Notes: generated by a model not told the origin, from the letters alone. Shown: positions 34,170-45,322, counted from the stretch's first letter. The stretch is 64,000 bases of DNA from Tricholoma matsutake (GCA_026075535.2 AP026542.1:496001-560000), one strand, 5' to 3'. Numbers and translations are program-made.

Positions 34170-34850
34170 CATCATTGTAGTAATATCATTGTTTTTGTGG
34201 TCCTGTCAAGCTCCGATGTCAGTGCCGCTTCCCCATTCCCAACCCCATCCACATCCCCACTCCCATCCCCACTCCCATCCCTGTCCCCACTCTTGTCCCC
34301 ACTCCCATCCCCATCCCCATCCCCATCCCCATCCCCATCCCCATCCCCATCCCCATCCCCATCCCCATCCCCTTCCCTGCAATTGCATTTCAAACATTAC
34401 TAATGTCTGTACTATGTTCTTAATGCACGTCTATCTGTATGGTACAGCAAGTAGTAATGTAGTCATTGGTTAATTAATAGAATATGTACAAATATATAGT
34501 GAGTTTGACGGTGTCCATCAAAACAGATAATACAATGTATACAGTCAATAGTATGCATAGGTTAATATTGCCCATTCCCATGTCCATGCCCTGGCCGTCC
34601 CCATGGCCATCCCCATGTCCATGGCCATGTTTGTGCCCATTGCATTTCAAATGTTACTAATGTCTGTATTACATTCCTAATGCATGTCTATTGTAAGCTA
34701 TAATAATCAGTGTACAATGTAGTCATTGGTTAATATGGTATAGTGACTTTATATAGTGAGTTCGACAGCATCCATTGAACCCATATCATTCGATACAATG
34801 TATGTGTTTGATAGGTTGTATTATTCAATACAATTTAGTTTACCTATGTG
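34170..34850. repeat. Right long inverted repeat of the KDZ element
   Basis: It is the reverse complement of 9777-10355, with the same two-unit structure, the tgtatc-type palindromes (for example 34785-34801) and the terminal ttacctatgtg at 34840-34850. It is longer than the left copy because its minisatellite is expanded, including a perfect ccccat run at about 34304-34372. Confidence 0.8.
34304..34372. repeat. (CCCCAT)n microsatellite
   Basis: About eleven tandem hexamers lie inside the right TIR. The complementary strand is atgggg repeated, with four-G runs capable of G-quadruplex formation. Apparent Asp-Gly and Ser-Pro repeat proteins predicted here are by-products of the repeat. Confidence 0.9.
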
Positions 34851-35219
34851 CAACGCCAGGCCTTGCCTTACATTGTGACCACCAGTGATCGAGAGGCAGC
34901 GCTCATCATTAGGACAGCTGCAACCAGACAACTGATTGGATCTGGTTTAATCACAATTTACATTACTGTATTTGGATGACTATTTTAGTTACATGCCAAA
35001 TTCAGTATTATCCCCAAGATCAGGCACTGTTGGAAGGGATATTGATCCGAAGTGCTTGACAAACAAACAAACAAACAAACAAACAATTGATAGACAAATG
35101 GGTTTTGCTGGGTTTGGTATGCAAGTTACCAAATTACATGACCCATAGATGTTTGGAGAGGTCTCAAAGAACAGGTTTTGAGTCTGCTGAAGAAGTGACT
35201 CATCACAGCTCTAACTGTT

Positions 35220-36305
35220 ATGTCTGAACCCTCAACTTCTAATCCCGGTCCTAATCCTGTTCCCATACCAGCGCTAGAGGCAAAAATTGATGCACTTATG
35301 GTGCAAATGTCGCAATTAGTGTCAGTGTTGGCAGCATCACAGCCCAGACCAGCAGAAGTACAGCCAGAGACAACAGGAGATAGAGATGATGAGATGGAGG
35401 AGATGGTGGAGTGAATGTCACAGGATGATGTGCAGGTGGCGGAGAAATCCAGAAATGAAAAAGTGTGTTTACCTAAGTACATGCCCCCACAAATCTTTGA
35501 TGGTACCATGGAGAATACAAAATCTTTTATCAGCTCTATATTATTGTACATCCATGGGAGGAAGCCAGAGTTTCATACAGCTGAGTCTAGGATTATGTTT
35601 GCTCTCTCATACATTCAGGGGGGGAAAGCACAGTTCTGGAGAAATGAGGCTATTAGTCAAATTTCCATGGGAACTAAACCATTTGCAATCTTCAAGGAAG
35701 TTTTGGAGAGATTGGAGGCACAGTTTGGGGACCCTAATCCAAAGGTGACAGCCAATGCCAAACTAAAAACCATGCGCCAAGGTTCCCTAATGGCGGATGA
35801 ATGTATTTTGCAGTTCAAAGCAGAAGCTTCACAGAAGGATATGGGAGAAGCGGTGTTGGTGAAATTTTTGAAAGCAGGATTAAATCCCTCTTTATTCAAG
35901 TCTATCTACTGACTACCTTCTATGCCAGAGAAGTTTGATGAGTGGTATAATTGGGCAATGCACCTTGATCAGCAATATCGGCAGGAACAGGTAGAATCGA
36001 AGTTGATGTATGGAAGTAGTAGATTTGGAAAGCCATCAGGAGGAAAGTCCAAGAAAGGAAAGGTGCCTCAGGTGCAAACTCCGAGTGCACAGCCACCGGC
36101 CATGGCAGTGACACCTATAGTTATGGAGTCAGCAGCACCAGCAGATGCAATGGAGGTTGATCAAGTGGGGAGATGAGCCCCACTTCAATATTTTAACTGT
36201 GGGAAGTTAGGACACATTGCTAGGAATAGTAGGCAGAAAAGAAAGATTAGGGAAGCTACAATCAAGGAAGTGAAGCCAGAGGAAGGCAGGGAGAAGAATT
36301 TTGTG
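35220..36305 (+). pseudogene. Chromovirus gag, copy 1 (broken)
   Basis: It is close in sequence to the intact gag at 44282-45352. Differences that break it: Trp to TGA at 35412-35414, a TGA at about 35910 and a TGA near 36174 (both CAA in copy 2). The nucleocapsid knuckle has lost its first and last Cys, reading YFNCGKLGHIARNS instead of CFNC...NC. It encoded the capsid/nucleocapsid polyprotein. Confidence 0.85.
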
Positions 36306-36441
36306 GAAGAGTCCCAGTGAAGGTTTCCCCATTGGTGACCCAAAATCTTTATAATGTATTAGTATCCAAGGAAACCCAGAGCAAACCAGAAAAGGAAATC
36401 GAGGATGAGTACAACTGTTGTGAATCACGTGACAAAGAAAA

Positions 36442-37435
36442 TTGCCAAGCACTATTTCCAAAACCCCTAAATTCTTTATTTGCTCTGCACAAATAGAACA
36501 CAAAATCACCTTGACTGTGGGATTGAAGACAGTGGACACGCATGCAGCTATTGATGTGGAAGCATTGCTTGATAGTGGTGCTACAGGATTATTTATTAAT
36601 CGATCCTTAATTACTGGAAATGGTATTAACACATGCAAGCTGGCACAACCTATAACGGTGTACAATATTGATGGAACAGTCAATCATGGAGGAACTATCA
36701 AGGAGGAGGTGACTATGGTCCTAAAGTATCAGGAGCATCAGGAGCAAGCAGTATTCAAAGTGTGCAATCTTGGGAAAACCAATCTAATAATAGGATGTCT
36801 GTGGTTATGGAAGCATAATCCTGAAAATGATTGGAAAACTGGGAAAGTACAAATGACTCATTGCCCTAAGGAATGTAATGTGTATGGGAGGAAGATGAAG
36901 AAGGAGAAAAGGAAAAAGAAAGAGAAAGAACGTTCAAGGAAGTATTCTGTTATGATGGAGGAAGTGGAGGATGAGGAAATGCCAAATGAGGAAGTTCTGA
37001 TCATGATCGAGAAAGAAGAGCAGAAGCAAACCTTTAGAACAATTTGTGGAGGATAGTCATGGGACAAGAATATTGTGAAGGTGGAGAAGCCAGTGGAGGA
37101 ATGGGTGCCAAAAGTGTATCATGAACATCTGTCAGTCTTCCAGAAGAAGGAGTCTGAGCGAATGCTGGTGCGGAAGCCATGGGATCATGTGATTGAGATG
37201 AAGCCAGGGTTTGTGCCAAAGAAGTTGAAGGTATATCCATTATCTCCGATGGAACAAGAAGAAGTTGATGTGTTCCTAAATGAGCAATTGCACAAAGGAT
37301 CCATACGTCCTTCGAAATCACCACAGACATCACCAATATTCTTTGTGCCAAAGAAAGATCAGGGGAAGAGGATGTGTACAGATTATAGGTATCTGAATGA
37401 GTGGACAGTGAAGAATGTGTACCCCCTGCCAAAAG
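36442..37435 (+). pseudogene. Chromovirus protease and N-terminal reverse transcriptase
   Basis: The protease is clear: AIDVEALLDSGATGLFINRS with the DSGA active site, and LIIGCLWLWKHNPENDW downstream. A Lys/Glu-rich insert (36890-37050) follows, then TAG at 37054-37056, and the RT beginning: HLSVFQKKESERMLVRKPWDH, PLSPMEQEEVDVFL, FFVPKKDQGKRMCTDYRYLN and PLP. RT ends here at the deletion point, before the YxDD active site. Confidence 0.85.
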
Positions 37436-38056
37436 GTACAGGAAGAAGTGGAGGCGGCATTGATGAAAGCACATGATGACATGATGCAACATGCAGATCA
37501 TACTCAAGCTCGTGCTCCAGAGTACAATGTTGGTGACTTGGTATGGCTAAATACCAAGGACCTAAATATTCCATGATCTTCTAGGAAACTTATGGAGAAA
37601 CCAGTTGGCCCATCCACAATCTCTAAAGCAATTTTACCTAATGTGGTAGTGCTAAAATTACCCTGATCATTCAAAATTGATCCTGAGATTAATGTTTCCC
37701 ACCTATGCCCCTACCACCTGCCCACTATTCCTGGCCAACAAACCACTCCACAACCTCTGATAATAGTAGAAGGTGCTCCAGAATATATAGTTGAAGAAAT
37801 TCTAGACTCACGTCTTCAATGGAATAAATTGGAGTTCTTAATAAAGTGGAAGAACTATACCAATGAAAATAATTTGTGGGAACCTGAAGAGAATTGTAAG
37901 CGAGCGCATAATGTGATCGCCCAATTCTTTAAATGTAATCCAAATGCTCTGCATCACATTGTGAGAATGGTATATGAGGGGATGAAATTCCGTCCTTACC
38001 AAAATTTCACAGAGGGGACAGATACAATATTTTCTCACCTGGAAGTTGAGGCATAA
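37436..38056 (+). pseudogene. Integrase C terminus with chromodomain
   Basis: The sequence fused to the truncated RT is the end of integrase: EEVEAALMKAHDDMMQHAD, YNVGDLVWLNTKDLNIP (the GDLVWL block), then the GPY/F-like part with two in-frame TGA. The C-terminal chromodomain reads YIVEEILDSR, LEFLIKWKNYTNENNLWEP and NVIAQFFK. TAA is at 38054-38056, just ahead of the polypurine tract. The chromodomain would target integration to heterochromatin. Confidence 0.85.
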
Positions 38057-38067
38057 AAGGGGGGTAA

Positions 38068-39165
38068 TGTTAGGAAACAGCCCCATTACCTAATAAAATT
38101 TCATTTTATTTTATTATGTCGAATTATGCTACATTACACTGAATGACACTACACTTTGATAGCATGAGAATTTTATTTTGCATGCATCTGTCAAAAACCA
38201 TTCCTTGCCCGATCGGAACCTGCATCGGTCCGACTCTTTTCTGCATATTGAACCCAACATTTGTCTACTCCTTCCGCCTTCGTTCCCAGCCACCTTGCAC
38301 TGCCCACACTGCTGTGCACCAGGCCGCCTTGTACAGCACCCACCGCTGCCTTCCCAAGGCTGCCGTCTCTATTGCAAATTCAACTATGGATTCCTGTGTG
38401 GCTCCTGCTAGGTAATTTATCGACGCAGTCAAGACACTGCTGCAGTCTTTGTTCCTGTTCCACCTTTATTCCGGACTACAGTATTTAAGCTCAGGTAGTT
38501 TTGCCTTGTATTCCTCAGTTCATATATTGACATAGACTCAACTTTAACCTGCCAATCCAAATCTCCTTCTACTCCTACCTCAGTTCTCTAAGAGTCTGAA
38601 CTTCATTCAACTCAACCTCTAGTCTTCCTCTGAAGTTCTAATCTCATCTGAACTTAACCCAAGTCCCTCCATACTCCTTCCTGCATTTACCCGCACTTCC
38701 CTGCTTCTACCTCCAAACCTTCATCTTGAAATTAGTGCACCAGACAAGGTGAAGGATGCAGCTTCTTACAAGCTGAAGCCAAGTCCTTTCCGTTTTCCCC
38801 TCTGCACAATCCGCCATGACCCCACAACCTTCCACTATCATCACCCACAGGGTCTGATCGGATTCCGACATACCCTCTAGGATCAGTTCTTAACAGCATC
38901 AATATGTATGCACATGTATGAGCACGTCGGTAATAACAATACACTATATGTAACATAGTATATAAACCCTAAATATACACCTAGGGGACCCCAGTTGTGT
39001 TCTCTTAGGTATTCCACCTACACTTGTGGTGTGAAACACCTTGCTCAACAAACTCATCTATTAATAACCCCTCGCATCAAAACCATCAATTTCCCCATCA
39101 TGCGCGTGCATCACACCCCCTTCTTGTAGAGAGAACACACATGGTCTTAGCTAGCAGATAGTGGG
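38068..39165 (+). repeat. 3' LTR of chromovirus copy 1
   Basis: It starts TGTTAGGAAACAGCC. Near 38940-38975 is the promoter-like aacatagtatataaacc also present in LTR 2. The last about 13 bp (tgttgccctaaca in LTR 2) are missing at the junction with Plavaka sequence at 39166. Relative to LTR 2 it contains about 700 extra bp (roughly 38188-38897). Confidence 0.85.
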
Positions 39166-40082
39166 ACACCCACTTTTGCAAATTCCATTGTCAATGCCTT
39201 CACTCATCACTTGCAAAAATTCTTGAATCTCTCAAGCCTGGCATGATGATGCCTGAGGTCATCCATTTTCCAGATGGTTACCTTAGAAGGGTCATCTATG
39301 GGCTTGGTCCCTATATTGCAGACTACCCAGAACAGGTCTTATTTGCCTGCATCATGTGAGGCTGGTGTGCAAAGTATGTATTCCTACCAACAAAATGCAC
39401 TGCTGATGTGTCATTCCAGATGTACTGCCCCTGCAAATGACCTTGACTCTGGTCAACATGTGTGTCACTCTCAGGCACATACTGAACTGAGGTCTTTACA
39501 CTGCCCCATATGTTCCACGTGGATCTGTGTGGAATTGCATGGACTCCATATAGATTTACATCCCATCTAATGAACAGTTTTATTTATGCAACAGGGGCAG
39601 ACAGTCCACACAGATCTGCATGGACTAGCTCGGATTCCACACTTTTTACTTGGATTCCATGGATTTCAGCTGTCCGCATCCAAGATCAGACAGCAAGTAC
39701 GAGCAAGGACCAGCAAGGACAGTCCACATGCATCCGAGCAGACCATTTGAGCTTAGCAAAATAATGTCATGAATGGTGTTTGAACTCAGAGCCTCATGGT
39801 TAACTAATAAGTACAGATGCACATTACCATTATACTATGCAGCCATTATTGTTTGTAGCCATTGATGCAACTACATATGACTGTTTGGCTTTGTATGACA
39901 AAGCACACAGCTGCGTCATCACCATTGCCAGCTCATCACTCACCACCACCACCATCGACGATGACCACGCCGCCACCTCACTCCCTCCCTCCTTCCCTCT
40001 CTACCACCACCATCACCTCCACCCACTCCCAGCCCCATTCCACGGCCACAAAGAGCTGCCAACAAGCTGACCAGAAGCAACA

Positions 40083-40500
40083 CGGGCCCAAACGACGCAA
40101 TTGTGTTGTTTGGGCTGTAGGTAATTTTTTTTATTTGTTTCTTCTTTTTATCAACTGACTAATTGTTGTCTTTGTTTTTTAGGTTCTAATCTACAGGTAA
40201 CGATGGACGACAATGTGGGCCCAAATGATGAAATTGCATCGTTTGGGCCATAGGTAATTTTTATGTATTCGTTTCTTCTTTTTATCAATTAACCAATTGT
40301 TTTCTTTGTTTTTTAGGTTCTAATCTACAGGTAACAACTCCACGGCCACGAAGAGCTGCAAACAGGCCAACTAGAAGCAACGTGGGCCCAAATGACACAA
40401 TTGTGTTGTTTGGGCTGTAGGTAATTTTTTTTATTCATTTCTTCTTTTTCTCAACTAACTAATTGTTTTCTTTGTTTTTTAGGTTCTAATCTACAGGTAA
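40083..40500 (+). repeat. Three tandem intron-like modules
   Basis: Units begin at about 40083, 40218 and 40384. Each has a hairpin (gcccaaa...tttgggc), a donor-like ggtaatttt, a T-rich stretch ending in tttgttttttag, and gttctaatctacaggtaac. The layout mimics small exons separated by introns with canonical ends. A reversed two-unit version lies at 28830-29010. No protein is supported. Confidence 0.75.
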
Positions 40501-40680
40501 CGATGGACGACAATGCAGGACGATGCAAACCCCCCCAAAACAGATGAAAATGAGCACCAGGGCCCCACCACGACCACCCATGGCGATGGATGACACACCA
40601 CCTGCCCCCAGCCCCACGACACCGACAAAACCGACGCCAACCACAGAATGACACACCACCCACCATCCACCTCACAAGGA

Positions 40681-41050
40681 CACACCACCCACCTCCAGCC
40701 TCGTGAGCCATTGCTCATGGGGTGGATGGTGGGTGGAATGATGACGAGGGGGATGGGAGATGAGAGGAAAGGGAGACAAAGGGGGAGGGGGAGGGAGACA
40801 TGGGACAGGAGATGACAGCACACCACCCACCTCCAGCCTTGCGAGCCACTGCTCGTGGGGTGGATGGTGGGTGGAATGATGACGAGGGGGATGGGAGATG
40901 AGAGGAAAAGGAGACGAAGGGGGAGGGGGAGGGAGACGACGAGGGAGATGGGACAGGAGATGACAGCACACCACCTGCCCCCAGCCTCATGAGCAACTGC
41001 TTGTGGGGTGGATCATGGGTGGAACAATGACAAGGACGGGAGGTGCGTAC
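40681..41050. repeat. 146-bp tandem repeat
   Basis: Two nearly identical units (40681-40826, 40827-40972) and a partial third begin cacaccac.cacc.ccagcct and contain gtggggtggatggtgggtgg and gacgaggggg blocks. Strong purine asymmetry produces long open frames on the minus strand that I regard as artefacts. Confidence 0.85.
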
Positions 41051-43347
41051 AGACCAATGGGGAATGGTGAGGGGGGACAAGAGGGGGCCACAAGGGAGGG
41101 CCGACAATGAACGCACCCGCCCCTGCCATCTCGCATGCTAGCGAGACAGTGGGTTATTTATTTGGTTCTATAGTCTACTGCCCCCCTCTGTGGCAGGGGG
41201 GGCAACTTTTTTTGTATTTAATACTACCAATAAAATGTCCCCTGTCGTGGGGCATCCTTGTTTTTTTTTGCCATCAACCCATGCCTCAATTCTTCATTTG
41301 GGTCACCACATGGTTGGAATCTGTGTGGACTTATGTGGACTTATGTGGACTCTGCACAGACTTATGTGGACTCTGCGCGGACTTATGTTGACTCCACGTG
41401 GACTGGGGCAGAGTCCATGGTGAAAGGGGTGTAATTTTTCATTTTGGTCACCAGATGGTTGGACTCTGCACGGAGTCCGCACAGTCCACATGGATCCGCG
41501 CGGAACATATGGGGCAGTGTAAATTACTGTACTGAACTGCTTGTTGAGGAGTTTGAGCTTGGCATGCTGTGGGATGAGTATGGACTAGTTGGGGATATTG
41601 TTGTTTGTCTCCTTTGGTTATCCACTGTAGCTGGATCTCTGACTTTTTTTTATCTTTTCAGCCATTCACTGCCAATTGCCCACGATCCAATATTAATGAG
41701 CTTTTGTCACCCCACCTCCTACACCAACTAATCAAAGGTGCCTTCAAGGACCATCTTGTCACATGGGTGAATGATTACATCAAAGCTGAACATCCAGCAG
41801 CAGAAGCACAGAAGATACTCAATGATATCGATTGGTGGTAAGCTTAGCTCTTCATAGATATGATTATATTTACTTAATTAATCATAGCATTGCACTGCCC
41901 CATCCTTTGCAGGGCTTCAATGCTTTCCTGAAGGTAGAAATTTCAAACATTGGACTGGTTATGGTTCAAAGGCGCTCATGCAGGTACATAAATCCTTTTT
42001 ACTGCTTTATAACTAAGTCTAACAAATACATGTACAGGTTTATCTACCAGCAATTGAAGGCTATGTACCAGATGAGGCAGTGCAGACAATGCAAGCTTTC
42101 ATAGAATTTTACTATCTTGCTTGACATGACATACATGATACATGCAGCCTCGCTGCCCTAGATGATGCCCTTCAACGGTTTCACCACCACTGTGAAATCT
42201 TTCATACCAGTGGCATTTGCTCTGAGGGCTTCAATCTTCCTTGACAGCACTCTCTCATCCATTATGCAAAGGAGCCATGGTGGCACTCGAGCTGTTTTGA
42301 AGTGCTTAGCCAAATGCTCCTTACAAACCAGCACCTTGACAAGCTCACTGATGCTTGGGTTGATTTTGCTGACCATGGGATGCTACAGAACATGTGTCTA
42401 TCAGCAGTTTGGAAACAAATCCTTTGTGTGTGCTCCTGCTTACTCAGATAACCCCTAAACTAATTTATATGAATATAGAAATGAACAGAGCTGATCCTAA
42501 TCTACCATATTTCTCTGTCAACCAAGATCCTCTTGACAAAGACCACAGTGACTTGGATACTAACATTAATGAACCTGATGATGATGAAGATGGTGGCAAT
42601 GTTGTTACAGTGTACCACATTTATCCAGAAGATATTGCCACTGAAATTTGACAACCTGACTTTTCTAATCTCATACCACAATTTATCTACAACCAACAGC
42701 ATTCTGACTGTACTTCCAATACAAGTTCCACAGATCTCCCCACCTTCTATGGCAAATACCTATCTATCCTTCTGCCATTGCCACATTCCATGCACTGAGT
42801 GACATTTCTGGAATTGGTGGCATGCATCACGAATGCATACATGCAATGAAGTCCTGGCAGAAGGGACCTGGTCATTACAACACAATATTTGTCAACACTG
42901 ATCCATCTATAGATGGTATGCAAGTCCTTGAAGTCACCCATGTGCACCTCTTTTTTTTGTTCTCTCATGAGGGTGTTGAATACCCCTGTGCCCTTATACA
43001 TTGGTTCTCATGTGTGGGTGATCGATGGGACAATACTGGCATGTGAACAGTTGAGCTGGATATGTCAGATGAGGGCAAAACCATTGTCTCTATCATCCAC
43101 CTCTATACAATTGTTCGAGCATCACATCTCTTTCCAGTGCTCAGTGAAGAACACATTTCCAAGACTCTTTTGTTCACAGACACACTTGATACATTTACTA
43201 GGTTCTACATCAACAAATATGCAGACCACCATGCATTTGAGATTGCTTTCTGATACCTCTTGATCATGTTACATGCACTTGCTATCCTTACTTTCCTAGT
43301 TGAGACTTAACTATCATGTTCACTCGACAAACATGTGTACTTATGAT

Positions 43348-43748
43348 TGTTAGGAAACCACCCCATTACCTGATAAAATTTCATTTTTATTTTATTATGT
43401 CGAATTACGCTACATGACACCAAATTATGCTACACTTTGATAGCATGAGAATTTTATTTTGCACACATCAATATGTACATGCATGTGCGAATGCGTTGGT
43501 AACAACAATGTACAATATATGTAACATAGTATATAAACCCTAAATATATGCCTAGGGGACCCCAGTTGTGTTCTCTTAGGTATTCCACCTACATTTTTGG
43601 TGTGAAGGCCTATCTCAACAAACTCACCTATTAATAACCCCTCGCATCAAAACCATCAGTTCCCCCATCATGAGCGCAGATCCTGCCCCCTTCTTGTAGA
43701 GAGAACCCGCACGGTCTTAGCTAGCAGATAGTGGGTGTTGCCCTAACA
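43348..43748 (+). repeat. 5' LTR of chromovirus copy 2
   Basis: It begins TGTTAGG and ends CCTAACA, a 7-bp inverted terminus. The promoter-like tagtatataaacc lies near 43530. Compared with LTR 1 it lacks an internal block of about 700 bp, with gca-rich sequence at the breakpoint. Confidence 0.9.
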
Positions 43749-45322
43749 GAAGAACACAACTTCCCATATCAGTGCACCTTCTCTTACTTGTGCATATGTC
43801 ATTGTTTCACCGCGCCACATCCAATTACTCACCCTTTTGGCATGAGCCGGAAGTCCTTGTATATACGTAATCTATCTTTTATTTCATAAGCCGATGCCAG
43901 GCCTCACCTTACATTGCGACTGCCAGTGATCAAGAGGCAGCGCTCGTCATTAGGACAGCTGCAACCAGACAACTGATCGGATCTGGTTTAGTTACTATTT
44001 ACATCACTCTATTCGGACGACTATTTTAGTTACAAGCCGAATTCAGTGTTATCTCCGAGATCTGACACAGACATCCAGCATGTTGCTGAAGATGTTGTAG
44101 GCACTGTTGGAAGGGTTATTGATCCGAAGTGTCAAAATAGGCACCTGACAAACAACAAACAATTGACAAACAATTGACAAACAATTGACAAACCATCATG
44201 TGACCCGTAAACATTTGGAGAGGTCTCAAAGCAAAAATTTTGAATTTGTCGAAGAAGTGATTCATCACAGATTCTACAATTATGTCTGAACCTTCAACTT
44301 CTAATCCCAGTCCTAATCCTGTTCCCATACCAGCACTAGAGGCAAAAATTGATGTGCTCACAGCGCAAATGTCACAATTAGTGTCAGTATTGGCAGCACC
44401 ACAGCCCAGACAAGCGGAAGTACAGCCAGAGACGATAGGAGAAAGAGATGATGAGATGGAGGAGATGGTGGAGTGGATACCGCAGGAGGATGAGACAGCA
44501 GAGAAATCCGGAAATGGAAAAGTGTGCTTACCTAAGTATGCGCCCCTGCAAATCTTTGATGGTACCATGGAGAATACAAAATCCTTCATCAGCTCTATAG
44601 TATTGTACATCCATGGGAGGAAGCCAGAGTTTCATACAGCTGAGTCTAGGATTATGTTTGCTCTCTCATACATTCAGGGGGGGAAAGCACAGTTCTGGAG
44701 AAATGAGGCTATTAATCAAATTGCCATGGGAAATAAACTATTTGCAACCTTCAAGGAATTTCTGGAGAGATTGGAGGCACAGTTTGGAGACCCTAATCCA
44801 AAGGTGACAGCCAATGCTAAATTAAAGACCATGCACCAAGGGTCCTCAACAGCAGATGAATTTATTTTGCAGTTCAAAGCAGAAGCTTCGCAAATGGACA
44901 TGGGAGAAGCCACATTGGTAGAGTTTTTGAAAGCAGGAGTAAATCCCTCTTTGGTCAAATCTATCTACCAACTATCTTCTATGCCAGAGAAGTTGGACAA
45001 GTGGTACAATTGGGCAATGCGCCTTGACTGGCAATATCGGCAGGAACAGGCAGAGTCAAAGTTGATGTATGGAAGTAGTAAATTTGGAAAGTCATCAGGA
45101 GGAAAGTCCAAGAAAGGAAAGGTGCCTCAGGCGCAAGCTCCAAGGGCACAGCCACTGGCTATGGCAGTGACACCAATAGTTATGGAGTCAGCAGCACCAG
45201 CAGAGGCAATGGAGGTTGATCAAGCAGGGAGACAAGCCCCACTTAAATGTTTTAACTGTGGGCAGTTAGGACACATTTCTAGGAATTGTAGGCAGAAAAG
45301 AAAGATAAGGGAAGCTACAATC
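43348..45322 (+). mobile_element. Chromovirus copy 2 (LTR, leader and gag only)
   Basis: It comprises a 401-bp LTR (43348-43748), a leader of about 530 bp and an intact gag. Homology to copy 1 stops at 45322 (ctacaatc), where an antisense reverse-transcriptase element begins. The leader holds three tandem copies of a caattgacaaa unit (44150-44190), differing from the acaa run in copy 1. Same family and orientation as 34851-39165. Confidence 0.85.

Larger units (their letters stand above)
9777..34850. mobile_element. Giant KDZ-type transposon candidate with long TIRs
   Basis: Two long inverted repeats bound this block: 9777-10355 and the reverse complement of 34170-34850, both starting cacataggtaa at the outer tip. 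Inside are a KDZ transposase gene (12165-16771, minus) and four further multi-exon units at 10395-12131 (minus), 29385-30878 (plus), 31095-32853 (minus) and 33219-33885 (plus). A gypsy retroelement (17866-28373) and a MITE (15778-16452) are later insertions; without them the unit would be about 13.9 kb. KDZ elements are known to be large and gene-carrying. I found no TSD: the left flank is unrelated sequence and the right flank is the leader of a chromovirus, so end definition or later rearrangement remains open. Confidence 0.65.
34851..39165 (+). mobile_element. Chromovirus copy 1 (internally deleted, 5' LTR missing)
   Basis: The leader at 34851 onward matches 43883 onward of copy 2. Gag, protease, the start of RT, the integrase C terminus with chromodomain, a polypurine tract (aaaaggggggtaa) and one LTR (38068-39165) follow. 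The 5' LTR is replaced by the KDZ right end, and most of RT, RNase H and integrase are deleted at about 37435. The leader contains an acaa microsatellite (35062-35085). It cannot move on its own. Confidence 0.85.
39495..41523. mobile_element. 2-kb TIR element inside Plavaka copy 1
   Basis: The ends are TTTACACTGCCCCATATG and CATATGGGGCAGTGTAAA. Subterminal regions are full of tgtggact / agtccaca words (39530-39730 and 41318-41490). The core contains intron-like modules and 146-bp tandem repeats. No transposase is visible; the open frames are Pro/His/Ser-rich repeat translations. I could not identify a TSD (ctgaggtc versus ttactgta). CACTG-type ends suggest a CACTA/Plavaka-like family, as inference only. 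Confidence 0.75.
39166..43256 (+). pseudogene. Plavaka transposase, copy 1 (broken, nested insertion)
   Basis: Starting abruptly at the LTR edge, the frame gives SLAKILESLKPGM, RRVIYGLGPYIADYPEQV and, after a 2-kb insertion (39495-41523), WDEYGLVGDIV, LLHQLIKGAFKDHLVTWV, VYLPAIEGYVPDEAV, then KEPWWHSSCFEVLSQML and a C-terminal region ending FINKYADHHAF-like sequence. These are Plavaka-family motifs shared with 58970-62178. Defects: the 5' third is missing; the PDLLHQ Asp is His (SPHLLHQ); the ITESKHIKA region with the likely catalytic Glu is deleted before KEPW; and TGA replaces Arg in LPRQHSL and elsewhere. Confidence 0.8.

Noticed and set aside
34172..34403. Asp-Gly, Trp-Gly, Ser-Pro and Pro-His repeat ORFs
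   Set aside because: All are translations of one (CCCCAT)n microsatellite in different frames.
9777..34850. TET/JBP dioxygenase gene in the KDZ element
   Set aside because: Such genes are known near some KDZ elements, but I saw no HxD...H iron-binding pattern in any of the traced exons.
39837..40070. 78-residue Ser/His-rich ORF in the 2-kb TIR element
   Set aside because: No conserved motif; composition follows the local cca/ccac repeats.
40451..41116. Minus-strand Ser/Pro-rich ORFs
   Set aside because: They coincide with 146-bp tandem repeats of strong purine bias and repeat the same peptide; no independent coding evidence.
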